A stretch of DNA of 64,000 bases from Urechis unicinctus (lineage: Eukaryota > Annelida > Polychaeta > Xenopneusta > Urechidae). The DNA lies in the NCBI GenBank assembly GCA_034190875.2, contig CM067344.1, forward strand, positions 68,943,527-69,007,526, in the 5' to 3' direction. Each line of letters opens with the position of its first letter. Within the stretch, counting starts at the first letter, position 1. The notes under the pieces were generated by a model, which was not told where the DNA came from, did no database searches, and saw only the letters and a program-made list of their open reading frames with translations. Positions 10,942-22,700 of the stretch are shown here, piece after piece. A program made the position numbers and the translations under genes.

Positions 10942-10945
<4 letters not shown>
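10612..10945 (+). pseudogene. Second partial family-B polymerase copy
   Basis: Starts at TGGAGGTCC and repeats the GSYRGEKLLLAT block of 9570-9650. It then continues in frame further than copy 1, through WYLNHCFVVTRIYQ and ACFRQYAERVSNA. A GTAAAT donor-like site and a TTTTATAG acceptor-like site flank the next 80 bp. After 10873 it again matches copy 1 (9655-9725) into a microsatellite. Copy 1 lacks about 167 bp relative to this copy. Confidence 0.75.
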
Positions 10946-12099
<1,154 letters not shown>

Positions 12100-12100
<1 letters not shown>

Positions 12101-12600
12101 TTAAGATAACAAGTTCTAGTATTCCCGCGAATGATTTGTTGATCTTGGCAGCATATATTTGTGAAAAGGCCACAAACATGTCGTGTGAATTTTAGAAATT
12201 AAAAAGCGGTTTAAGTACCAAAGATTGATCCTAAACATAGATTAAAACCCGTATACAGATTCGTGTTAAATATCTCACAAGTTTAACACTCACACACTAA
12301 ACTTATGAATAATCTCACAAGTATCATTTTATTAGTATATACGTACACGAACACATGTTGAGCGTTGAAAATATTGTTTTTTTTTGTGTTATTCCCGTAA
12401 ATGCTTCGTTGTTCTTGGCAGCATACATTTGTGAAAAGGCCACACATATGTCGCGTAGATTGTAGATAAAGAAAAAAAAATATCCTTAACATAGTATAAA
12501 ACCCGTGTAAGGATACTTGAGAAATATATCACAAGTTTAACATTCACACACCCAACTTATGAATAATCACATAAGTATCATTCTATTAGTATGCGCACGT
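12100..12600 (+). repeat. Degenerate satellite monomers (left outlier)
   Basis: About two decayed monomers of the ~267-bp satellite, recognised by ATTCCCG..AATGMTT, TTGTGAAAAGGCCACA, ATGTCG, CCTAAACATAG and TCTCACAAGTTTAACACTCACACAC in the same order as the main array. Confidence 0.8.
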
Positions 12601-14308
12601 TTCTGGTGCATGACGATGTTGCTTCCGATTATTCGTGCGTATAGGAACGTGTTTATAAATAAGCGCGGGTGTGGATTGACGAACAATCAAGGCGTTTACT
12701 ATGGCAACGGATAAATAATTCAATATCCAGTTCCTTGAAATGGCCATTTTAACGTCTCAGGCGCTTTTACAGGAAAAACGCCCGTATGGTAGCAGCCCTA
12801 CAAGAATTCATGTTACCGTTACGACCGGAGCTAGTATGGTAGGTGCTGGGTTTGGAGGAGAGGAGTGAGAACTTACGCCCAATAATGATAGATGCTTAGA
12901 AACAGAGGTGTGAGGGGTTAGGGCCCTTGGAGGGATGTCAGGCTCGGGGTCAGGGTCGGGGGCCGAACTGGTATAGCAATGACGTGGTTCTTGTCTGAAA
13001 CCGAATGATGAGAAGGGGCGGGTTGCTGTGAATAAGTGAAGGTCGGACGTGGGCGGTATGCCGAATTCTCAATGAAGTCTATTGATGCCTGGGTTTACTT
13101 TTACGATTTAAACACCCGAAAACGCATAATCAATATTGTAAACCGAAATTTATAGTGACCAATACCAACGACCCAGTATTAACAAATTTCCCGAGTCAAT
13201 AACTGCTAAATGATGACCTATATCTTGCATAATGTGGCAAGACAAAAGTTGGTTGGTCGTAGCCCCTCTTAAACCAGGGCGATTAAATACTACGATTACG
13301 TAACAACGAAAAGGAAACAAAGATGGTTTGTGTAAAATTAAGAACTGGGGAACATTACAAACAAAGGCTCCGAGTGACGACAGACACGAGCCACCTCTTC
13401 CTATTTTATGCAGATGTATCACGTGATGCGCTAAGGTACAGACACGCACTGTGATGCTGAATCGGCGCGCGGAAAGTAATACTGAATCGGTCCCAGCTGT
13501 TGTTGTCTCAGAAAAATCGTCAGTGTGCCTATGTACACAAACAAATATTTATCTTTAAAGTAGAATGTAGTTTCAAAACTACAAATTCTATAGCCTTCTA
13601 ATATTACCTTATAACATTTTATAATAAGCATGCACAGCGTTACCCGTATAATCATTTATATTAAGTGTAATGTTGTTATCGCTTCTGCCGTGTATCCTCT
13701 ATATAGGGCAATGTGATCATATAAAGGGAAAAATGCATCAAAGAGGAATCCATTATCGCATTTGAGTCCAATAGTATTGTGATTGTATCATTTAAAGTAT
13801 GATTGGCGCACGTTTACGAGAAGCAGCGAGGCTCACTCCCGGGACTCCGTCGTGGTGATCCCTTATCCATAAAACCCGCTAAATATACGCTGTGTCAAAC
13901 AGTTAGTTGTTTTAACGGCCGCCATCAGACGCGTCATTGAGTACGCGGACAAAAGGAGGCCATCTGTTGGCGTCAGAGCTGAAGAGTTTGGTTAGATTTT
14001 TTTTTGACAAGCTATTGTTCCCTGGTAAATCGTTTTGAACTCGTAGTCAAATGTCTTACTATCCCCTGCAAAGTTATATGTTAATTATTTTACGCAAGAT
14101 GTGATGCTTATCAACATTTAATCATTATTTGTTTGATTTGTGAATAGAGGAAGATTTCGAGTAACACCCCGATCAGTCGTTGGACAAGTGAGAGCGTTAA
14201 TTGGTTCTGGTTGATTAATTTTTAATATAACCGTCTCTGCATACGGCGATTATTTGATAATCATGTATGCACACCTATGTATATATTCCCGTATTTTGCA
14301 CTATACAG

Positions 14309-14669
14309 TCTATGACAGCAGTGATATGGAGAGTGACAGAGAAATAGAATTGAAAAGAACAATGACCGCATCTGGTGAGAGGCTGATCTTGATACATATC
14401 TTGCCATTACGTAGTAACCCCACCCACTTTGCAGGTCATTCCATCATTGTAATCGTTGGTTCTTTAATCAAACATTTGTCGTTACACATATGTTTTGCAG
14501 TTCTAAAAAACCTCTGGAACGAAAAGAAAAAAACCAGGTAGAAACAATGATGTGGCGGGAGAAAGCTGACCTAAAAGTACCAGGGAAAAAGAAGTGCGAG
14601 CAGTGTTGCAAAAAGCTTGGCTCACCCAAAGCTGGAAGACGATCAAATAATTCATTTATAACCGTATAA
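14309..14669 (+). CDS. Possible two terminal exons of an unknown gene
   Basis: A first block at 14309-14374 follows a TATACAG acceptor, encodes an acidic stretch (YDSSDMESDREIELKR) and ends at G|GTGAGAGG. A second block at 14501-14669 follows ATGTTTTGCAG and encodes a Lys/Cys-rich stretch (KKKCEQCCKKLGSPKAGRR) to TAA, with AATAAA 20 bp beyond. Joined directly, the phases favour a different, shorter frame in exon 2, so an exon may be missing, the splice choice may differ, or it is decayed. No family is recognised. Kept because both splice signals and a poly(A) signal coincide. Confidence 0.3.
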
Positions 14670-14688
14670 CAGCTATCAAAAAGAAAGA

Positions 14689-14694
14689 AATAAA
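14689..14694 (+). terminator. AATAAA poly(A) signal (candidate)
   Basis: The hexamer lies 20 bp after the stop of the candidate terminal exon. It is the expected position only if that exon is real. Confidence 0.35.
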
Positions 14695-15309
14695 GGCAGT
14701 GAATTCAAGTGTGTCGTTTCTATTCAACCATGTTCAAACAGTCACTCCCAATGCGAGTTCGCCCAATACATAGCACACGCGAGAAGTTTCTTCAGCGATT
14801 TCGCTTGCAAACCCTCAGTTACAGTTTATACACGCGGAATTTAATGGACAAAAACATGGTGCAATAATCCCCTACAATTCGATCAAGCCACTGATTAAAC
14901 ACATATGCATGATATATGCAGAGTTGGCAAGTCTCACACAGCATATTATCACAGCATATTCTATCTCACCTATTGTAAGTGTAAAGCCAGACAACAATGC
15001 TAGGTTACCTGGTCTAAGGTCGACAAACTCGCAATGAAAATTACCTATTGTTCTGGTCTAGACCCATATGAGGATTCGATGTGTGCCTCATCAGGGCACC
15101 AGAATCAGACGTGGTGGGCTCGCCTTCCAGGATACTTATTTAAAGGTCGTTACAAGCGTATTATTAGTAAATTTTTGTCATCATTACATATATTTGGACC
15201 ATCTACATCCGCGGAAGACAAAGACCCGAACCACGAACGCCACTATCCAACATGCCAATGGAGTAAACAGAAGTAACAAAGTATGACGTGATTAACTAAA
15301 ACATAACAT

Positions 15310-16260
15310 TATACCCGCGTTACGGTTCCCATGAAATGTATAGCACATTTCTCACTCACACACAACTTATAAATAATCCCACAAGTGCCATTCAATGAGC
15401 AGGCACACACCGAGAAAACTTTGAGAATGACAAATATAACGTAGAGGCGAAAATCATTGCTATTAAGTTTCGGAATTTAAATCTGATAAAGCATGAAATG
15501 CTCATCTTGGATATCAATAATAGTGGTGTCACACTCACTGACACATCCATCTTAATTAAAGATAACATTTTAAAATTACGCCAAAGCCAACACCGGTTGT
15601 GTGCAGCAAACGTTGCCTTTATATGCTCTTCTTACTCATCCTTTTATGTATTTGCCAACATCCATTGATGCAGAAACATCAAAAAACTATCTGTTCAGGT
15701 TGTGGAATTTAAAAGAGACGAAAATAAGTATGAAATATAATTTTTGAAAACCCGCATAACGGCACTCGTAAAATATCCCACAAATTTCACCGACGCACAA
15801 AACGTATAAATAGCCCAGTTTGTATCATTCAGTATGCGCACATAAACACAGGTTGTGGTTTGAAAATATTGAATACACATGCTATTTCCGCAAATGCTTT
15901 GTGGCTCTTTTAAACAGACATTGGTGAAATGGCAACATAAATGTCATTTAAAATTGTGATATCTAAAAAAACAGTGGAATTATGAAACAATTATTTCAAA
16001 CTTTATATGAAACCCGTAACGTAGTACTTGTGAAATATCTCACAAGTTACAAACTTTAACGCAGAGCACAGCAACAATCCCACAAGTATAATCCCCTTGC
16101 TACTCACACACGAACACAGGATGATCTACTTTTCTTAGATATCCATTTAGGAACTTGCCAACAGGAACTAATGAATGTGTAACATATATGTACTCATAAA
16201 GTAGCTCATAGGTTTAACACTTACTCACACAACTTACGTTAACCCGACGAGTATCATTTT
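15310..16260 (+). repeat. Degenerate satellite monomers (inner flank)
   Basis: Eroded copies recognised by TCTCACTCACACACAACTTATAAATAATCCCACAAGT-like blocks at about 15350, 15780, 16060 and 16220. Spacing is irregular and divergence is higher than in the main array. Confidence 0.75.
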
Positions 16261-19200
16261 ATCAGTAGGGGCACACAAATACAAGTGGAGTTTTGAAAAC
16301 ATTGCGATTATCTGTATTCTCATTATTTCGTGCTTTTATAAAGAGCGAACAGAAAGATCTATTCAGCTTTAAGAATTTAAAAGAAACGGATAATGTGTTA
16401 AACATCAAACGAACCCGCTTCACGGTACGTATGAAACATCTTACTAGTTTCACACTCACACATCGAACTTATGAATAATCCCACAAGTACCATTCTATTA
16501 GTATGCGAACCAAAACACATGTTGAGAGTTGAAAAAATTGGTGATTTATGTTATTCCCGTGAATGCTTTGTTGCTCTTGGCAACAGATATTGTGAAATAG
16601 CCAAACATATGTCGTATGAAGTTAAGATATTCAAAAACGGCAGACGTACCAAAGATTGTTACTAAACGTAATGTAAAAACCCATATCAGGATACTCACAA
16701 GTTTAACAATCACATATAGAAATTCAAAAACGGTTGAAGTACCAAATATAGGTCCTAAACATAGTATAAAAACCCGCATCAGAATACTTGCGGAATATCT
16801 CACAAGGTTCACATTCACAGACCCAACTTATAAATATGCCCACAAGTGTCATTCTATTAGTATTCGCACACGAGCACATGTAGAGCGTTGAAAATATTGG
16901 TTTTATGGGTAATTACCGTGAATGCTTTGTTGCTCTTGGCAACAGATATTTGTGAAATGGCCACACATATGTCGTATGAAGTTTAGAAATTCACAAACGG
17001 TTGAAGTACCGAAGATTGATCCTAAACATAGTATTAGAACCCGTATCAGAATACTTGTAAAATATCTCACAAGTTTCACACTCACACTCTCTACTTACCT
17101 ATTCCAACAAGTGTCATTATATTTGAATGCGCTAACGAACATATGTTGAGTGTTGAAAATATTGGTTCTTTGGGTTATTCCCGTGAAAGCTTTGTTACTC
17201 TTGGCAGCAGATATATGTGAAAAGGACAAACATATGTCGTCCAAATCTTAGAAAATCAAAAACGCTAAAGTACCAAAGATAGAACCTAAAAAACAAACAA
17301 AGGTAGACTTCTAAAAACATCGCGACTATCTGTATTTTCTTAACATCAATATATGCACTTGTCAGAAAGCATTGATGAAGAACAAACACAAATATCTATT
17401 CAGCTTTCGTTATTTAAAACAAATACCGGATTAAGTGATAAATATTATCAAACACATGAAATAATTATACTAAACATAGTTTAAAACCCGTATAAGAATG
17501 CTCGTGAAACATCTCATAAGTTCCACACTCACACACCCTACTAATAAATATTCCCACTAGTGTCATTATATTTGAATGCGCTAACGAATATATGTTGCGT
17601 GTTGAAGATATCGGTTTTTCGGGTTATTTCTTTGCGTGCTTTGTTGCTCATGGCAACATATATTTGTGAAAAGGCCTCACATATGTTGCCTAATGCATAA
17701 AAATTCAAAAACGGTTGAAGTACCAAATATTGATCCTGAACTTAGTTTAAAACCCGTATAAGGATGCTTGCGAAATATCTCACAAGTTTAACACTCACAC
17801 ACCCAACTTATTAATAATCCCACAAGTGTCATTCTATTAGTATGCGCACACGAACACATGTTGAGCGTTGAAAATATTGGTTGTTTGTGTTATTCCCGTG
17901 AATGCTTTGTTACTCTTGGCAACAGATATTTGTGAAGCAGCCAAACATATGTCGTATAAATTTTAGAAATTCAAAAACGGCAGATGTACCAAATATTGAA
18001 CCTAAATATAATATAAAAACCCGTATCAGAATACATGTTAAATATCTCACAAGTTTCACACATACACACCCGACTTATAAATATACCCACAAGTATCATT
18101 CTATTAGTATGCGCACACGAACACACGTCGAGCGTTGAAAATATTGGTTATTTGTGTTATTCCCGTGAAAGCTTTGTTACTCTTGGCAGCAGATATTTGT
18201 GAAATACCCAAACATATGTCGTATAAATTTCAGAAATTCAAAAACGGCAGATGTACCAAAGGTTGTTCCTAAACGTAGTATAAAAACCCATATCAGGATA
18301 CTTGTGAAATATCTCACAAGTTATCCACTCACACACCGAACTTATGAATAATCCCACAAGTAACACTTTATTAGTTTTCGAACACGAACACATATTGAGC
18401 GTTGAAAAAATTCTTAGTTGATTTTGGCAACAGATATTTGTGAAATGGCCACACATATGTCGTATGAAGTTTTGAAATTCAAAAACGGTTGAAGTCACGA
18501 AGAATGATCCTAAACATAGTATTAGAACTCGCATGAGAATGCTTGAAAAATATCTCACAAGTTCCACACTCACACATCCTACTAATAAATATTCCCACAA
18601 GTGTCATTATATTTGAATGCGCTAACGAATATATGTGGAGTGTTGAAGATATCGGTTTTTCGGGTTATTTCTTTGCGTGCTTTGTTGCTCATGGCAACAT
18701 ATATTTGTGAAAAGGCCTCACATATGTTGCCTAATGCTTAGAAATTCAAATACGGTTGAAGTACCAAAGATTGATCCTAAACATAGAATAAAAACCCGTA
18801 TCAGAATACTTGTGAAATGTCTCACAAGTTTAACACTCACACACCCTACTTATAAATATTCCCACAAGTGTCATTCTATTAGCATGCGCACACGAACACA
18901 TGTTGAGTGTTGAAAATATTGGTTATTTAGGCAATTCCCGTGAATGCTTTGTTGCTCTTGGCAACAGATATTTGTGAAATGGCCACACATATTTCGTATA
19001 AAGCTTAGAAATTCAAAAACGGTTGAAGTACCAAAGATTGAACCTAAATATAATATAAGAACCCGTATCAGAATACTTGTAAAATATCTCACAAGTTTCA
19101 CACTCATCAAACCCAACTTATATATATTCCCACAAGTGTCATTCTATTAGTATGCGCACACGAACACACGTTGAGCGTTGAAAATATTGGTTATTTGTGT

Positions 19201-21990
19201 TATTCCCGTGAAAGCTTTGTTACTCTTGGCAGCAGATATTTGTGAAATACCCAAATATATGTCGTATAAATTTCAGGAATTCAAAAACGGCAGATGTACC
19301 AAAGGTTGTTCCTAAACGTAGTATATAAACCCATATCAGGATACTTGTGAAATATCTCACAAGTTATCCACTCACACACCGAACTTATGAATAATCCCAC
19401 AAGTAACATTTTATAAGTATTCGAACACGAACACATATTGAGCGTTGAAAAAAATTCTTAGTTGCTTTTGGCAGCAGATATTTGTGAAATGGCCACACAT
19501 ATGTCGTATAAAGTTTAGAAATTCAAAAACGGTTGAAGTAACGAAGATTGATCCTAAACATAGTATTAGAACCCGCATGAGAATACTTGAAAAATATCTC
19601 ACAAGTTCCACACTCACACACCCTACTAATAAATATTCCCACAAGTGTCATTATATTTGAATGCGCTAACGAATATATGTTGAGTGTTGAAGATATCGGT
19701 TTTTTCGGGTTATTTCTTTGCGTGCTTTGTTGCTCATGGCAACATATATTTGTGAAAAGGCCTCACATATGTTGCCTAATGCTTAGAAATTCAAATACGG
19801 TTGAAGTACCAAAGATTGATCCTAAACATAGAATAAAAACCCGTATCAGAATACTTGTGAAATGTCTCACAAGTTTCACACTCGCACACCCTACTTATAA
19901 ATATTCCCACAAGTGTCATTCTATTAGCATGCGCACACGAACACATGTTGAGTGTTGAAAATATTGGTTGTTTGGGCAATTCCCGTGAATGCTTTGTTGC
20001 TCTTGGCAACAGATATTTGTGAAATGGCCACACATATGTCGTATGAAGTTTAGAAATTCAAAAACGGTTGAAGTCACGAAGATTGATCCTAAACATAGTA
20101 TTAGAACCTGTATGAGAATACTTGAAAAATATCTCACAAGTTTCACACTCATCAAACCCAACTTATATATATTCCCACAAGTGTCATTCTATTAGTATGC
20201 GCACACGAACACACGTTGAGCGTTGAAAATATTGGTTATTTGTGTTATTCCCGTGAAAGCTTTGTTACTCTTGGCAGCAGATATTTGTGAAATACCCAAA
20301 TATATGTCGTATAAATTTCAGGAATTCAAAAACGGCAGATGTACCAAAGGTTGTTCCTAAACGTAGTATAAAAACCCATATCAGGATACTTGTGAAATAT
20401 CTCACAAGTTATCCACTCACACACCGAACTTATGAATAATCCCACAAGTAACATTTTATAAGTATTCGAACACGAACACATATTGAGCGTTGAAAAAAAT
20501 TCTTAGTTGCTTTTGGCAGCAGATATTTGTGAAATGGCCACACATATGTCGTATAAAGTTTAGAAATTCAAAAACGGTTGAAGTAACGAAGATTGATCCT
20601 AAACATAGTATTAGAACCCGCATGAGAATACTTGAAAAATATCTCACAAGTTCCACACTCACACACCCTACTAATAAATATTCCCACAAGTGTCATTATA
20701 TTTGAATGCGCTAACGAATATATGTTGAGTGTTGAAGATATCGGTTTTTCGGGTTATTTCTTTGCGTGCTTTGTTGCTCATGGCAACATATATTTGTGAA
20801 AAGGCCTCACATATGTTGCCTAATGCTTAGTAATTCAAATACGGTTGAAGTACCAAAGATTGATCCTAAACATAGAATAAAAACCCGTATCAGAATACTT
20901 GTGAAATGTCTCACAAGTTTCACACTCGCACACCCTACTTATAAATATTCCCACAAGTGTCATTCTATTAGCATGCGCACACGAACACATGTTGAGTGTT
21001 GAAAATATTGGTTGTTTGGGCAATTCCCGTGAATGCTTTGTTGCTCTTGGCAACAGATATTTGTGAAATGGCCACACATATGTCGTATGAAGTTTAGAAA
21101 TTCAAAAACGGTTGAAGTCACGAAGATTGATCCTAAACATAGTATTAGAACCTGTATGAGAATACTTGAAAAATATCTCACAAGTTCCACACTCACACAC
21201 CCTACTAATAAATATTCCCACTAGTGTTATTCTATTTGAATGCGCTAACGAATATATGTTGAAGATATCGGTTTTTCGGGTTATTTCGTTTCGTGCTTTG
21301 TTGCTCATGACAACATATATTTGTGAAAAGGCCTCACATATGTTGTATAATGTTAAGAAATTAAAAAACGGTTGAAGTACAAAAAAATGATCCTGAACAT
21401 AGTTTAAAACCTGTATACGGATACTTGCGAAATATCTCACAAGTTTCACACTCATACACCCAACTTATGAATAATCCCGCACACGTACACATGTTGAGCG
21501 TTGAAAATATTGTTGTTTTGTGTTATTCCCGAGGATGCTTTGATGCTCTTGGCGGCATATATTTGTGAAAATGCTACACATATGTCGTATGAATTTTAGA
21601 AATTCAAAAACGGTTGAAGTACTAAAGATTGATCCTTAACATAGTTTGATACTCATATAAGGATACTTGTGAAATATCTCACAAGTTTAACACTCACACA
21701 CCAAAACTTATGAATAATCCCAAAAGTATCATTTTATTAGTTTACGCACACAAACACATGTTGAGCGTTGAAAATATTGTTTTATTGGTGGCATTCCCGT
21801 GAATGCTTTGTTGCTCATGGCAGCATATACTTGTGAAAAGGCCACATACATGTGGTGCGAATTTTTGATATTAAAAAACAGTTTAAATACCAATGATTAA
21901 TCCTAAAAATACTTAAAAACCCGTATCACGATACTTGTTAAATATCTCACAAGTTTAACACTCACACACATTTTTATGAGTGTCCTCATA
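16260..21990 (+). repeat. Main satellite array, ~267-bp monomer
   Basis: Roughly 21 head-to-tail monomers. Landmarks in order are ATTCCCGTGAATGCTTTGTT, CTTGGCAACAGATATTTGTG, AAATGGCCACACATATGTCG, AGAAATTCAAAAACGGTTGA, GATTGATCCTAAACATAGTA, a CTTGTGAAATATCTCACAAG palindrome, CACTCACACACCC, ATTCCCACAAGTGTCATTCT, and GCGCACACGAACACATGTTG. Monomer starts recur about every 267 bp (for example 17624, 17891, 18158), with shortened variants near 240 bp. Short frames of 60-120 codons on both strands simply repeat with the monomer and lack start context or conservation beyond DNA identity, so they are not called genes. Confidence 0.95.
17060..21240 (+). repeat. ~1,044-bp higher-order repeat (about 4 units)
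   Basis: A diagnostic variant monomer (GGGTTATTTCTTTGCGTGCT) recurs at about 17615, 18660, 19705 and 20750, that is every 1,042-1,046 bp. Each unit has four monomers, one of them shortened by loss of the TATTCCCGTGAA block. Units 19150-20195 and 20195-21240 are almost identical; those to the left are progressively more divergent. This pattern marks recent homogenisation by unequal exchange or replication slippage at the four-monomer scale. Confidence 0.92.
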
Positions 21991-22079
21991 AGTACCTTAT
22001 TATACTTTGCCCCACAAGTTCCAAGAGAGCGATGTGCATTGTCCCACAAATCTGTTGGCCCATAAGTGTTCGAAGAGTC

Positions 22080-22080
<1 letters not shown>

Positions 22081-22167
<87 letters not shown>
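22081..22167 (+). repeat. (TG)n microsatellite, right edge of satellite domain
   Basis: About 87 bp of pure TG, directly after a block with TTTGCCCCACAAGTTCC and GTCCCACAAATC that mirrors the left flank. It has the same orientation as the left (TG)n. Confidence 0.95.
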
Positions 22168-22169
<2 letters not shown>

Positions 22170-22529
22170 ATGCGTGCAAGAGATGCTGATCCCAACCAAA
22201 ATCAGTCTATCCTCCTTGGACGTGGAAGTTAGGCAACGGTCGGCTGGTATTTTCCCATCCTTTCTTCTGTCTCAACTTGGATATTGAATCGAGTTCTTAT
22301 AGTTCCTTTTATAATTGTTCTTTCCCTTCAGGGCTTCTCTCAACCGTTGGATCTCCTCTAAGTAGCGTGGTCCTGTCACTGCTCAGCTGATTTGGCTATG
22401 TAAAGTCAGCAGGATCACTAAAACAGGGTTGGTATCAGTCAACTGCTTACCTGATGGAAAGCTGGATCGAGAGAGCGCAAACAGTATTTGCAATCAGCAG
22501 GCATGTAATGTGTCTTCTCTTTCTTTCAG

Positions 22530-22700
22530 TCGACTAGGGTTTCGGTCATTTCCACAAAGCCGATCCTGCCGACTGCGCCAAATATAACTCCCGGGATAAA
22601 TTTCGAGCAAATCAAAGAATCGGCAGCGGCAAAATTGGTTAAATCAGAGGCTAAACTTGTCCAGACTAGATCCCAGTCGACTACAAAACTACTTATCTGA
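22530..22700 (+). CDS. Possible orphan terminal coding exon
   Basis: A strong pyrimidine tract and acceptor (TCTTCTCTTTCTTTCAG) leads into a 56-codon open frame ending in TGA, encoding ILPTAPNITPGINF then EQIKESAAAKLVKSEAK. The composition looks protein-like, but I recognise no family, and no upstream exon joins convincingly. It lies just outside the satellite domain. Confidence 0.3.
   Translation, partial: STRVSVISTKPILPTAPNITPGINFEQIKESAAAKLVKSEAKLVQTRSQSTTKLLI

Larger units (their letters stand above)
12600..15310. other. Non-satellite island inside satellite domain
   Basis: About 2.7 kb without monomers. It contains a fragment (about 12805-12832) related to the repeat end at 34015 and 58720, and the possible exons at 14309 and 14501. 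Otherwise no gene is recognised. Confidence 0.55.

Noticed and set aside
16260-21990. Repeated 60-120 codon open frames in the satellite (for example CCSWQQIFVKWPHIC on plus)
   Set aside because: They recur only because the DNA monomer recurs, appear on both strands, shift with monomer indels and have no splice or start support.
16260-21990. CENP-B box in the satellite (reverse of TTCCCGTGAATGCTTTG)
   Set aside because: Only the CGGG half fits; the TTCG half and the central A are not present, so the consensus is not met.
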